Shown here piece by piece: positions 1 through 18,411 of a stretch of DNA of 64,000 bases. The position numbers were made by a program, and so were the translations under genes. The stretch's first letter is position 1; each line of letters begins with the position of its first letter. Source of the DNA: Diplonema papillatum (Eukaryota; Euglenozoa; Diplonemea; Diplonemida; Diplonemidae); the NCBI GenBank assembly GCA_030068145.1, contig JAPJBO010001105.1, positions 1 through 64,000 of the forward strand. Direction: 5' to 3'. Under the pieces are notes generated by a model. The model searched no databases and had not been told where the DNA came from. It saw only the letters and a list, made by a program, of their open reading frames with translations.

Positions 1-6453
<6,453 letters not shown>

Positions 6454-8844
6454 GCGTTGCAATAAAGGGGGGCACATCCGCTGCCCGTTCATTCTTTTCG
6501 AGACCACCCGACCTTCCCCTCGGGAGAATGCAGATCAAAGGCCACATCAAGGCAATCGTCACGAAGTGGCGGCGTGTTCAAGCACCACCTTCCCACCGGG
6601 TGCCGTGCCATTGCTCGCCACCCGCGGCCCAGACGTGTCCTTGGGGCTACCGTTGATGCTCGCCGCATGCCTCATCGGTCGATTCCGAGAGCGTTCTGTT
6701 CATCAATTAAAACTGCCGTACCACGCGTTACGAATATGGGGGGACCCCTTGTTGCTGACCCTGAGCTGGGAACCGGATGGGCTCCCGCTCCTTTTCGTGC
6801 GCCTTCGAAAGGCGCGCCAGTTCCGCGAACTTGTAGGGGTCCAGCTGGGGGCTTTCAGAAGTCGCGGCGGCCACGAAAGTTTCGTGAAAGAACTGTTGTT
6901 TTGTCTGCCCCACGCAGACGCCGAAAAAAAAAAAACAAGAAACACAAAGCAACGACGAGGATACGGTCTCATTTCGACGAGGTTTTCAAAAACGTAGCGA
7001 AAGAGCGGTGGGAAGGGCCTGCTCACCTCAGGTATTATAGAAGGTAGTGAGGCTCACCTTGTCACCCTACTAGGCGCAATGCCGCTGTCTGCTGCCTCTT
7101 GTCGCGCTGGGTGTGTGTGCTGAAGGCGGTCCGTTTCAGCGCCAACCCGGGACACGATAGTGCCTGCCATAACCAATGACTTGTCGCACCGAACGGAGCA
7201 GTTTTATGAGGATCACTCTTGGCCGGCGAACGCGTGCAGGTAGCCGACGCACATTGCGTGTCGACGCGTTCCAGCCTGTCCCACGGGTGTCTCCGCATAG
7301 TTCAACGTGCTGCCCCTCTACACGCGGAGCGTGTGAAGGGGGGACGGCGGTGGTAAGTAAACGGAGGCGTTATCCGTTCCCGTTTTTTCTTTGATCATAC
7401 TTTCAAGGAAACGACGGTAACTTGGCAAGGAAGCGGCTGCGGTGTCGTACCAAGGGGACGTTTCTGCTTCCGTTTCCATATTCTGGTTGTGAAAACAGAG
7501 GCAGATGGCCATCATAGCCTAAGGGAGCTGGAGGGTTTCCTGGGTTGCAAACGAGCCCGGCATCACTGACTGCAGTTACCTACCCGATGTCCCATACAAT
7601 TCGCTCTGCCAACAACGATGAACCCGATCATACGAAGCGCTAAGTTGATACGAGTTTGAGAGCCTTCTGGCTACTACCCGTCTTGGAAGAGAACGGGGTA
7701 TCTTCCCCATTTTTTGTTTCGAACTTGCGTCGTGATGAGGGTCGATGAAATGCAATCATTCTCCTTGAAAGAGGATGTGCCCAGTAGCTAGCTAGCTGCA
7801 GGCGCATTTCATCATAATTGCACTGATACCTTCCTGCCACTTGCATACGCCCGTCGCTACGATGGGCTGTTGGGACAGAGCTTAGGAGAGGAAGCTGAAC
7901 GCATACACAATGCTCCCGAATGTGACCCAGCACCAGTGACACCAAGAAAAAAGCCCCGAGGGATTCAGACGCATTTTCTTTGATCCCTTCTTTTTCTCTC
8001 CGCTTTCTGTCAACTGAAACTCCCCCCCCCCTTTTTTTTTTGTTTTTGTTTTCCTCCTTCCCTTTCTTTCTCCCCGCATTTCTCCTTTCTCGTTTTCGTT
8101 TTTTTCCTTCTGTTCTGTTGCAGTTTTCAGCAGACTGAGCTCATAGCCAAGGTCACGAGGGCATTCGGGTCCATGTTCAGGCCCCGCCCCGCGGATTATA
8201 CTGCGCATCGTGTCCAGCAACGTGCAACCACCGCATGAACCACTTTGCATGTGTTGCACGCTCGTGACATGGCTAAGGGACTGCAACACGGCAGCAAAGA
8301 TGAGATCTAACACCCATCCAAGCACGTTTCTCGCAAAACTCGAAGCAGTCTACAAACACGGTATGCAGACACGCAGGGCTCCGCTTAAACAGTAGACTAC
8401 ATGGCTCACCCCGGCAAAGCTGCAGCTAGGGCGGGGGTCACAAAAGCGGGTGTCACACACGCTTTTTCGGGTGCGCTTACCCACGAGCTTCGGTTGTATC
8501 GCACCCGCTTTTTTTCGAAGTGACTCAGCACACGCGCTCGTTCAACTCCAGCTCTTCTGGGGTGAGGCTGGACTGCTCTGTGTAAAATTCGCCCGCACCC
8601 CCTTAGCAGAGGAAAAGTCATTGCCCCGAGGGTCCGTCTTGACGGCGGACTAGCCTGTGCCAGCGAGATGACCACCGGGCGTGGCTCTGCTCTCCTCTCA
8701 CAAGCCAGCAGCAAGAAGAAGGGTCGGCAGGCCAAAACCCCGCGCACGTTTGCGAATCTGGCCGCCATCCAGCTTTTCTCAACATGAACTCGTGGTGCCC
8801 TGCAGGGGGCGCTGTAACTCGTGTTCTTCCGGGAAAGGTCAGCG
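6454..8844. other. Intergenic stretch after eIF6
   Basis: Apart from the eIF6 poly(A) signal and a possible minus-strand terminal exon at 6728-6904, no gene is recognised. The frame at 6152-6997 (+) overlaps the eIF6 last exon and has no protein-like character. There are homopolymer runs near 6925 and 8030-8110. A minus-strand frame at about 7882-8325 turns into Lys/Glu-rich low complexity. Confidence 0.5.
6728..6904 (-). CDS. Possible terminal exon of an unidentified gene
   Basis: Read on the minus strand, a run of pyrimidines and the acceptor gcgtggggcag are followed by 58 codons and TAA. The peptide starts TKQQFFHETFVAAATSE and contains LDPYKFAELARLSKAHEKE, which is well-mixed and protein-like. 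It ends in a Gln/Pro-rich tail. The acceptor is phase 0, as in the confirmed genes here. No upstream partner exon was found, the family is not recognised, and it could be a chance frame. Confidence 0.35.
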   Translation of the reverse strand, partial: TKQQFFHETFVAAATSESPQLDPYKFAELARLSKAHEKEREPIRFPAQGQQQGVPPYS

Positions 8845-8993
8845 TATAAGCACCTGCTTTGTAGGAAATGCTTGAGGAGACTGCCAGATCAACGGAGGTA
8901 AATGTGCTGTCCCACACGAAACACAGGCAAATCTGGGTTTAGTGGCGGCGTAAGCGTTCAACAATGTGCTCAGTTTCTCCGTGACAGCGTCCG
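8845..8993 (+). repeat. SINE-like dispersed repeat, copy A
   Basis: About 150 bp with landmarks ataagcacctgctttgtagg, cttgaggagactgcc, cacacgaaacacagg, tctgggtttagtggc and gcgttcaacaatgtgctc. Three other copies are at 11857-12016 (minus), 14078-14253 and 20607-20746. Copies A and B agree to both ends, so their shared length approximates the full unit. Confidence 0.75.
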
Positions 8994-9527
8994 ATGCGCG
9001 GTAGCGATGGCCACAAGAACACATGCAGGTGGGTCGGGAGAGGCCCTGGGAGCTACTCAGGCGTGACCCCAGCCCCTGTCCCTCCCAGGGAGCCGCCCGG
9101 ATCTAGCCCGTCTCTTCCTCTTTCTCTCTCGAGAGCTTGTCTGGAGATTCCCTCTCGCTGGGTGTGCTTCGTTTTCGTGTGATCCTTTCGCGTTTCAAGA
9201 AAGTCTTTCTTTTCTTTTCTTCTCTTTCTCCTTTTCTTCTCCTCTAGCTGCTCATCAGTATTTTCACTTTCCCACCCTCCCCCCGGGTGACCCCCCACCC
9301 GTTGTCTTTTCTTTCGCTTAGGAATAGCTGGACACTTCTTTCCTGATACCGTCAGCGCCGTTCACTTGATTCTCCTGTCAATTCAGCTCTTTCCGCCTTT
9401 TTGTTAGACGAAACGATCTCCGATGCATTGATTGACCAGCATTGCCTACCGCAATAAGTGCGGCAAGGTCAGAAGATTGCATGGGTCTTTGCAAGCGTTG
9501 ACGCATTGGCATTCACTCGCTAGAAGC
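8994..9527. other. No gene seen
   Basis: C/T-rich sequence (9180-9250) without a convincing reading frame, splice site pair or repeat copy. Confidence 0.5.
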
Positions 9528-9688
<161 letters not shown>

Positions 9689-9749
9689 TTCGGACCTTTA
9701 AGCCACGGACACAAAAGGCGGACCATCATCACAGGACTGCGGTGTGAGT

Positions 9750-10499
9750 CTGGTTCTTATAAAAACGGATAAAAAGGGGGGGGAGGGGGGGGCGAGGGGC
9801 GTCGGCCACAGTAGCCTGCAGGACAAAACCATGGCATGCCGTCATCTGTCCGTCAAAAATATAAAGGTGGGGGAGGGGGGGGGACCTGGGGCTGTGCGTA
9901 CGCGTACGCACCAGTTTTTCGAAAATCGGCGTACGCGTACGCGTACGACCCAAAGCCGTACCATGCGGTAGGGGTTCAGCACGTCTACCTTCTGACGCCA
10001 CCACCCTGTGTTTCCCGGGCAAAATCCAAGAAACCCCACGAGGAAGTTCACTACGATTCCTCCCTCCTCATTATCAATGAGACTTGCCCGACAAGGCGGT
10101 TGCCAGCCAGCTTCTGAAGTACTGACCTCTCGCTCCCGAAATGTAACCACCACATGGCGACAGCGTCCCCTGCGTGCAGAACTTGCACCTGGCTTCCTTC
10201 ATACCCTTCCCCAGGTCTTCCACAAGTGACCCCGCTCGTTCTTGGGCCTCTATGCTGTTTTGGAGCTAGCTTTGCAACCGCCTTTGGAGCTGGCTTCGCG
10301 AGCATGTTTCTTCCTGTTGTACCCACTTGCCGGTGACTACGCATACGTGCGTACGCGTACGCGTACGCCAAAAAATCGGCGTACGCGTACGCGCGTACGC
10401 GTACGCGTACCTACGGCCGTACGCTGACAGCATTGACCTGGGGGGGGGGGTTCTTTGCTATGCCGGCAAGTGTCCGTAAAGTCTAACTGACACGTTCCC
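9750..10499. repeat. Partial repeat element with TIR-like right end
   Basis: The segment shares gaggggcgtcggccacagta (about 9790) with 39695. Its right end (10450-10499) matches the terminal repeat of the 39011-40698 element: read inward it is GGGAACGTGTCAG followed by TTAGACTTTACGG. No matching left end was found. Inside are two clusters of alternating CGTACG palindromes, at 9895-9952 and 10343-10425. Confidence 0.6.
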
Positions 10500-11856
10500 G
10501 TAACGACATTTGCATTCAATCAACAGCCGGAAACACCAGGAAAAAACACGGACTCCGCGCCCCCTCTCCCCAAAGAAATATCGCATTTTCCTCCCTCGGC
10601 CGATAGCCGCCGCACAGTCAGCCGGAGGCTGTCTTCCCTCTCCGTTTCCGCTTTCCAAGCGACAACCAAAAAAAGTGCAAAAAAAAAAGAGAAAAAAAAA
10701 GAAAGAAAAAAGCTGCACGCCGCCCGTACGTAAAAATCGTCGAAAAACACAAAAGAAAAGAAGAACCCCCCCCCCCCGAAGAAATATATTCCGTCTCCCC
10801 GAAGAACCCACGAATCGGCCCGACACGTTTTTTGGGTGCGGGGGGGAGGGCAGACGCGTCCTCGGCCCCCCTGTTCTTTTTTTCTTTTTTGCGACAACCA
10901 GGAACTACCTCCTTGGAGAGCATACTTGTTACAACGTTGGCAGCGGTTGACCCTGAACGGCGTTTCAGGCCAAATCGCACAAACAATTTTTTTTTTTGAC
11001 TTCTCGTAGCCGCTGCGCTGCCGGGCCTGTCCTTTCGCCGCACACTTTCGCGGGAGGTTCTTGCTCCTGCGGCCGCCGGCTCGCAGCTGTGTCCCTGCCG
11101 ACAGGCGGTGCGGACATCCCGTTGTCGGGCCACGTTGGCTCGCCGCAGCGCCCCGCGTCATCTCTTTCTTTTTTCCTGCCGTCGGCCCGCCTGGTGTTGA
11201 TGGCGACCCGAGTTGAGGCGTCGCGCCTGACGGTCGTCCTGCAGGCGAAAGGCAAACCCGACTGTGAGTGCGCCGGATCTGTGCCTTTCGGCACTGCGTC
11301 TTCCCCGACACTCTCATGCGGCAGCACGTCGACGCCGACTGGATCCCCGGAGGCACCGGTATTCGGTGTGTGCATGCTATCACCTAACAGGGGAAATGTG
11401 TTGAATCAGGCTTCTCCTTGCAAGGCCAAGGTTTAACACCAATCCGACACTCCTGTTCCCCATATTTGCATTTCTTTTCTAACATCTACTTCGAAGAGGA
11501 CTTGATGCTAGCATCATGCTTAAACATGTGGATCAACTTTTCTGAAAGGACAGGCCTTTAGAAGCCTCTATGTGAGCCAACCTTTGTGAAGGGACCGGTC
11601 TTTAGAAGCCTTCACGTGGACCAACTTTTCCCCTGGATGTTGTTACACCAACCCACCACACTGCAGATGTCAGGCGCACCTTTTCCGTCGACCTCACCAT
11701 TGCGGACAAGGAAGCGGCCCCGGCACCATACGGGCGAAAGCGGTATGCCTTTCTACGTACCCCACTGTCCTGTCCAAGTAGGACCGTACCTGCACACAAC
11801 AATCCAAGTACGTCCTCGCAGCAATTAATCGGCAAAGGTCGAGACTCACCATTGGA
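10500..11856. other. No gene seen; purine-rich and G/C-run sequence
   Basis: There are A-rich and homopolymer runs at 10660-10780. Long frames on both strands over 10510-11383 are low-complexity (Lys or Phe runs) and lack splice context. The pair aggacttgatgc to aggcctttagaagcct around 11490-11610 holds a short degenerate duplication. Confidence 0.45.
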
Positions 11857-12016
11857 CGCTGTCACGGAGAAACTGAGCACATTGTTGAACGCTTACGCCC
11901 GCCACTAAACCCAGGTTTACCTGTGTTTCGTGTGGGCTACAGCACATTTACCTCCGTTGATCTATCGCAACTGGCAGTTTCCTCAAGCATTTCCTACAAA
12001 AGCAGGTGCTTATACA
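11857..12016 (-). repeat. SINE-like dispersed repeat, copy B
   Basis: Inverted copy of the repeat at 8845-8993. It is nearly identical from the gctgtcacggagaaactgag end through cccaggtttacctgtgtttc to gtgcttata. The gap-free match with copy A over about 150 bp supports both boundaries. Confidence 0.75.
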
Positions 12017-12318
12017 AGAAAAAAACGAACAGAGAGCATCAAAAACAACCATCACAGTCGTTGTCAAGTACTCAGCCACAAAACAACAACCTCGATCGTA
12101 GTAATGTAAGTTCAATCGCAGTTGTCATTTACTCAGAATCTGGCAGATGCCAGCACTCTCAAAGCAGTCGTAGTTAAGTATTCAAACAGAAACATCGACT
12201 CAAAAACAGTCCCGGACATGGCTAGCCATAACCCATAACGAAAGCGTGCACTAAATATACAACCCGTAACCACATAGCCCTTTCTTGCTCTAAGAGAACC
12301 CATTCATGAACGGTCACA

Positions 12319-12366
12319 CGGAGACCCTAAAACCCCGGAATTTCAAGCGAACTTTAACTCTAAAAA
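12319..12366 (+). repeat. Dispersed motif of about 50 bp upstream of small ORF
   Basis: Contains cacacggagaccctaaaacc followed by ccggaatttcaagcgaac and tttaactctaaaa. Closely related copies are at 5699-5738, 15976-16027, 19720-19757, 20522-20573 and 42296-42340. This copy ends 27 bp before the ATG of the next ORF. Confidence 0.7.
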
Positions 12367-12393
12367 TACAAAGAAGCACACAGGGCGGCGACG

Positions 12394-12756
12394 ATGCCGG
12401 TGATGACACGGAGGAAGCTGAAGAACGTGAACCTGAGCGTTGCCGTGCTGCCCCTTGCACCTGAAACGCTGGCGACGCCGGCGTCGCCGCCTGCTTCTGC
12501 CGCAAGGAAGCCGAAGTGGCAGCCAAGGCGGAAGATGGTGCCGGAGCTGCCTCCGGCGCCGCTGGCCCACGTTCGGTTCACCCCCAGCGGGTCCACCTAC
12601 GACTCCTTCGAAGAGTACACGGCGGCAACCACGGCCCTCCGCGCGAAGATACGGGCCCAAGGCGTCACCTTCGGCAAACTCCTCACAACAGGGTGCAGGA
12701 GCCTGCCGCTGGTTGCTGGCGGCGCGTCGGCTGTCGCCTTCACGTTCGACTGCTGA
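12394..12756 (+). CDS. Small Pro/Ala-rich basic protein, unknown
   Basis: A single-exon frame of 120 codons with GC-rich third positions like the confirmed host genes. The N-terminal half is basic and Pro/Ala-rich (TRRKLKNVNLSV, then KPKWQPRRKMVPELPPAP). The C-terminal half looks folded (STYDSFEEYTAATTALRAKI, VTFGKLLTTGC) and ends FTFDC. No signal peptide or membrane segment is evident, and the family is not recognised. The dispersed 50-bp motif lies just upstream, as it does for the ATAD5-like gene. It may be a complete small gene or a first or last exon. Confidence 0.5.
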   Translation: MPVMTRRKLKNVNLSVAVLPLAPETLATPASPPASAARKPKWQPRRKMVPELPPAPLAHVRFTPSGSTYDSFEEYTAATTALRAKIRAQGVTFGKLLTTGCRSLPLVAGGASAVAFTFDC

Positions 12757-14077
12757 ATCTCGTCTCCCGTCCACACGCACCCGGTTGCAAGGTGGCCGAG
12801 TTTTCTGCGTCCTGCTCGTGTTCGGAAGGCTGGGATTAACCCCTTCATTGAAGACCTGAGCGAGCATCGATGAGCGGTGATATTGGTGCCTCGCAAACAA
12901 CTCATCTGAGTGACACCTCAACACAAAACAAGTTGTCGACAACTAACAAGTAAAAGAATAAAACAAAACTACGCACTTCTTCGTCGGGATGGAAGCGCAT
13001 GCGCATACGGGTACACCATACGCATACGGGTACACCATACGCATACGGGTACACCGGGTCGACCACTGGTGTTCCCGTCAATGAACCAGCGCGCCCAAAG
13101 CAGGCGCTCACCGTGGGTGATAACGCATGGAAATGACAAGAATTCGAGTCTCTCGACTTGTCCCTTGCTCAAACCGAGAATATTCAACGAGGTTCTCAGC
13201 GGGCTTCTCTATTGCTTTTTTTTTGTTTATGAAAAAGTTGAAAGAGAGCCGCTGAGGACGCCAGTACCACAGGTCCACAAAACCGCATAGTTTCCCAAAG
13301 TAAAAAAAAATAGCAGAGAACGTACAAAACGTGTAATTGGCAGAAAGCCCCGGTGATCACGGCAACCGCTGTTGCCCGCCCTGCTGTACACCACTCCGCC
13401 TCACGGTCAACCGGAGACTCAAAAATACCGGCTTCTCAATACACCAGTCCAAGAGGTCCTGTTGCGCAGGATCAGTAGGCGCGTTTCAAGTTTCAGGTCA
13501 ATCCTAGCAGTAACCGTTTATCCGCGTGGAGCGTTTCAAGTTTCAAGGTCAATCCTCGCACTGAAGCACTTTCCCTGCTTTGTGATTCTCCCGCCATTCC
13601 GACGACGAGCTGAGGACGTCCGTTTGTTTGAAACGAGCCTCGCGCTCCTTTTCTTTTACCAACCGCAATGCCGGAGACATGAGGAAATGGGAACGCGTCA
13701 CGGCCCATCCACGGCGTTTCCTTGCGCCTTGCACAGAAACAAATGTCCAGAGCAAGGCCTTCAACGAACAAGGTTCCCTCCCCTCATCATTTTCCGGCTC
13801 TTCAACCGTGGCTATCGCGTCTTATCATCCGAGTCTTAGAGGTTTGGTAAATTCAGAATTCTCAAATTTGGCTCTCTGGCGAGGTGTCCCGCTTTTCTGG
13901 GAAAACTGGGAAAACCATAGGGCACCCCTATCCAGGACATTTCTCTACTGTTCTGCATTACAAGCCCGCTATAGCCCTTCACAACAGGTTCCCAATTGTG
14001 GAACTGCGTGTGATGCGGCGGAGTTGTCGGTGGATGGTGACGTCCCCGACCCAGGTCCGGGATTCGGATCCTTTTTT
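12757..14077. other. No gene seen; short repeats
   Basis: Around 12905-12950 is a copy of tgacacctcaacacaaaa plus the palindrome gttgtcgacaac, also present at 57550-57583. At 12997-13056 are tandem copies of catacgcatacgggtacac. A duplicated phrase gcgtttcaagtttcaggtca / gcgtttcaagtttcaaggtc is at 13480-13550. No protein is recognised. Confidence 0.5.
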
Positions 14078-14253
14078 TGTATAAGCACCTCCTTTGTAGA
14101 ACATAAAACGTAAAAGTATGGTACTCACCGGCATGCCGATGACTCCCCACTATCACAACAATGTTCCAAGATCAAAGGAGGTAAATGTGCTGTAGCCCAC
14201 ACGAAACACAGGTAAATCTGGGTTTAGTGGCGGGCGTAAGCGTTCAACAAAAA
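14078..14253 (+). repeat. SINE-like dispersed repeat, copy C
   Basis: Starts ataagcacctcctttgtag, then carries about 70 bp of unrelated sequence before rejoining the family at atcaaaggaggtaaatgtgc through gtaagcgttcaacaaaaaag. Copy D has the same 3' continuation. Confidence 0.65.
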
Positions 14254-14911
14254 AGACCCGTGTAGTCGGTCAGGGGGAACGGTACCCTCCCCCCGTACGG
14301 ACCCCGAACTTGCCATCCCGCGCCGAACTCGCTCAACCGCCGGCCTGAGTAGCACGTTTCTCCCCTAGACTCGCAAGGGTGTCCTAACGCCCGTTTGATT
14401 TTTACCAACATGAAATGTTGGAGGAAATGAGGAGCTCGTCGCCGCAAATCGTGGCGTTTTCACTTGCGTCCTGAATCGAGCTTTACGTAATAAACGATCA
14501 GGACTCTGCGTTCAACGAAAACAACTCTCTATCAGCCGCGGTTGTGCGAGTGACGAGCTCCTATGGTCTAGGGCTTCTCTCTCCCTCAATCGCTCACGCG
14601 CTTTGCTTGAACTGGTCCACCCCTGTCAGGGGACCCTGAAACTGCATCGAATTGCCTGCTTCGTCTATCACAGGGGATGGGCCGGCTCAACTCTGTTCAA
14701 GTCCGTAAGTCCTGCAAAACTGCCGAGACCTTCTGAGTTTGCTGATTGCGGGAGTCGGAAACCCCACATGGAGGACCGACCCGCCCCCCTTCCCCCTTCC
14801 CCTTTCATGAGAAAAGCGAAGCATTATTAAGGGTGCATTTCCCTTGTGTCCCACCCAAAAGTACGTGCGCTCGGCTAAAGGCCGGCGCGGGGCGAGACTG
14901 GAGGCAGCAGT
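14254..14911. other. No gene seen
   Basis: No convincing coding frame or named repeat is visible. Confidence 0.4.
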
Positions 14912-15090
14912 TAAAGTTCGGGAAACAGTAAAGTTCGGGCGAAGCTAAGTTCGGGCGAAGCTAAGTTCGGGTGAAGCAAAGTTCTGGTGAAGCAAAGTTC
15001 GGGCGAAGCTAAGTTCGGGCGAAACAAAGTCCGGGCGAAGCTAAGTTCTGGGTGAAGCTAAGTTCGGGCGAAGCAAAGTTCGGGTTCTGG
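14912..15090 (+). repeat. 16-bp minisatellite
   Basis: About ten copies of aagttcgggcgaagct with substitutions (c/t in gggcg, aagct/aagca). It is followed by a C-run and G-run hairpin near 15113-15142. Confidence 0.9.
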
Positions 15091-15142
15091 TGGCAAGTTC
15101 GGCGCCAGTACCCGGGGGGGAGACCCCCCCGGGCCCCCCCCC

Positions 15143-17155
15143 GACTCCGTTTCCCGTGGTGACCCAAATACCGCGAGATACTGAGAAACTCCGCCAAAAC
15201 ACAAATTTCGGGCACATTGGACCCGGAAACGCAACAAATCATCGACCGGAAAAAGTGTCATGGGCGGTGCCGAACCCGGGCCCACCGGCCTGAAGGCCGA
15301 CGCCCGGTCACTGTGCCACCCGCATACCTTTTGGACGGAAAAAACAAAGCTAGCTCAGCGCTTTCCAAAAACAATCCACTTTTTGCACCAAGAAAAGCCG
15401 GGTTGGCTCGAATCGAGGCTATTCACATTGCATGTTCATAGGACCTCCAGTCTCGAACAAATCTTCGTATTAACAATTAACTGTAAACACGAAAGAGAAC
15501 GCTGGCAGCGTGTTTGGGAGAAGTTTAGCCTACCGATCATATTCACTCACTATCACTCACTAGCAGGCTAATCCTCCCCCGGCACGTACAAACAAATCCC
15601 TGGTTCATAATAAGTTTGCGCCCTTACATCCCGAACGGATGTAAGGGCCCCATATTGTTTCGGGAGAGCTTTACGGGCATTGCACCATCAAACCACCCGT
15701 ATTGCAATACGATATAGATACGGATATTCAACCTGCGCAAACCATAAGCAGCACCACAAATACACGAAAAGAGACGGTCAGACGGTACCAAGAAGACAGA
15801 CAGTCACCTACTGCGGCACCATACTGAGGAGGGCCTACCGTAAGTAAGGTATGTGGACAATGGCCGAAACCACCAATGACCAACGACCAAGGTACCCACC
15901 GATCCTCTTACCTCGTGTAACCACCACTCTTACGACACTCAGAGCACAAAGAATATCTTCCCTTAACGACGAAGGTCACCCGGAGACTTTAAAACCCCGG
16001 AGTTTCAAGCGAACTTTCACTCTAAAAGACTTGGCCGCCTGAAGCTAGCGTCCAACAGTCCCGACAGCCGTGCTTCTGCTTAAACATGAAAACCGGCCTT
16101 TCTTAGTAGCACGGCTAACGTAGCTATCGTGAAGCGAAACCTGCGTGGCTTGCTTTCACGATGCGAACACCGGTTTCGGCTTCGGCACCTCTTTGTTACC
16201 TCTATCCTTTGCGCTCACAATGCATTGTACACCCGAAGTATGGTGGTTGGCACTGTACTACATGCAACTTCCGAAAACAGGTGCGTTCAGCTTGTGCGCG
16301 CAAACAAATTACCTCTGGTTATCTTTCTCCCTTTATCTCAAACGTCGGCCATGTACTCATCCCACGAATAAGAAAATCCGAGGACACGAGCCCCTTGCAT
16401 TTACAACAGCTGGTGAATTTGGTGAAGGAAAATAAAGGAAAAAGGATAGCCCCAGGGCAAAAGAGCGTAACGTTGCGGTCAACCGCAGCATGCAAAGCTT
16501 GCGTTCAAGTAGAGCACAACGCCATACTCTGCGCTGTGGTTGACCGTCCTCTGCGGGCTCGTATTCAGTGCAAACCCCAAGGTACGCCACACCTTGATGC
16601 CTTGGGAAACCAGTAGCCACTTGCCCAGCAGTACCGCCGAACACGCGAAGCTTGGCTCCCGTGAGGCAGGCCCTCTAGGTACTTATGTGAGCTTTTGGTG
16701 GCAAAAATCAAGAATCCCGCTGGGTGCTCAGCCGACTTTGGTTGCAATGCTCTGTTTCTGTACTGTGCTGTGTGACACCCTCGAAACAGCCTGATGCACC
16801 CAACGTACCAGTGTTCTATTTGTCAAGAGATGATACCAGTCCCTGCTTCCAACTAGCGTCCCTAGAGCAATAGTCCATGTAGATGGACGGGTACCCGTCT
16901 TTTGCACCGGGGTGCCGAGCACGTGTTTGTCGACCCCCCAGACCCCCCCCCCCCCCAGTGGTGGTCCAGCCTGTCCAGCCACCCCAGCCAGCCCTGCAAA
17001 GTCGTTGAGGGCCCGAAAATTAGTGCCACCACTGTCCTCCACTGTGGATCACTATGCACCACCATGCGCTATCGTGTCACTGTGCACACCGCACTAGCGT
17101 GGATCACTGTGCATCACCGTGCATCACTGCGCACCGTGTATAGATTCCGAGCCAG
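15143..17155. other. Mostly featureless; one dispersed motif
   Basis: A good copy of the 50-bp motif lies at 15976-16027 (gtcacccggagactttaaaa, ccccggagtttcaagcgaac, ttcactctaaaa). Around 17030-17140 is a degenerate repeat of short gatcactgtgcaccac-like phrases. No coding region is recognised. Confidence 0.5.
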
Positions 17156-17443
17156 ATGTTCCAGAGGGTGGAGGGTGCAGCAGAGAGGTGGGAGAACCAG
17201 CAGTTGTCCGGCAAAGGGCGCGTGAGGGGGAAAACACAGCAGTTGGATTACAAGGAAGAGTTGGAGAATAAGGGCATGGGGCGTCGTGCCAACTGCTCTC
17301 TCTTTGCGAGGACCGCCGACACGGCATCGAAGTACACCGAAGCCTTTGCGAACTTCAATAATGTTCGGCGTACGTTCGTGTACCGCAACGGGTCCTCGGC
17401 TTCGGGCTCGGGCTCTGAGTCCTCGCTTTCTTCTCACGCTTAG
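17156..17443 (+). CDS. Possible terminal exon, Ser-rich tail, unknown
   Basis: An open frame of 95 codons begins right after a ccgagccag that could be an acceptor, and ends TAG. The peptide is protein-like: charged start (FQRVEGAAERWENQQL), basic middle, then ANCSLFARTADTASKY and AFANFNNVRRTFVYRNG, closing in a Ser/Gly/Glu low-complexity tail. It could equally start at its own ATG. No family is recognised and no partner exon was identified. Confidence 0.4.
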   Translation: MFQRVEGAAERWENQQLSGKGRVRGKTQQLDYKEELENKGMGRRANCSLFARTADTASKYTEAFANFNNVRRTFVYRNGSSASGSGSESSLSSHA

Positions 17444-18289
17444 GGGGCCTTCTCTCTTTTTAGTACTAACAACATCTGCAGGTTGCCCTACAAAGTATTT
17501 TGAAGACTGTAGGGACGATGGCTGTTTTGGGTAAGAAAACGATCAACCGGCACGCACACAATCAATGGCACTTACCTTTTTTTTTGTCGGAAATACTCGA
17601 GGATGCCGCCAGCCGCAAATCGCAAAGAAGGAAACGTGCAAAGTGCCAACCACACGAACTACACGTAAAAATGGGTTTCGTGCCGGGCGTATGCATTCAA
17701 CAAAAGAACAATTGTAATCAGATTGTTTACCCCCTCTACTCTGTCGCAATAAGCACCGGCTGGCCCCTCCGGTATTTATTTGTCATATACAACGCTATTT
17801 GGACGAAAACATGGCAAACCCACGAGGATCATTAACAGCTCGTTCGTGTCCACTCATCCTTTTACGAAGCGCACTGAGACCGGAGCCAATCGCAGCACAA
17901 AGTGCACGACAAGGAAGAAGAATTGTACAACATACTGTATGATACAGCTTTGCCCCGGACAGTCTCTGATTCCACCCTCAATACGTTTCTGCACTTGTTT
18001 GAAAGTTGAGTTCAGATTCTTCCCCTCCCCAATAAGTTCCTGAGCTTGTTTTGTCCGTCTTCAACGCGCGCTTGCCAACCTTTACGTGCGGGATATGATC
18101 CTGCGCGCAAACCCATTTTCCCCTCTGAAAAATGGACAAAGGACCGGTGTGCTTGCGTTATGGGCAGGGGGTCTTGATTTGACTCTGTAAAATATCTCCA
18201 AAGTGTGCTTGCGAATGCGGCGTGTGTGATTGACCTCCCGCCGATGCAGCACTACCGACGGGGCCGCGATGATCCTGGTGGTAGTGGGG
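17444..18289. other. No gene seen
   Basis: A degraded piece of the SINE-like family may lie at 17660-17705 (ccacacgaactacacg, gggcgtatgcattcaacaaa). Nothing else is recognised. Confidence 0.4.
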
Positions 18290-18332
18290 CGACCGGATAC
18301 TCCTCGGAGAGATGGTCCCTGCACTCTAACTC

Positions 18333-18411
<79 letters not shown>

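Noticed and set aside
10510..10950. Lys/Arg-rich 146-codon frame
   Set aside because: It is a consequence of A-runs and G-runs, with low complexity throughout.
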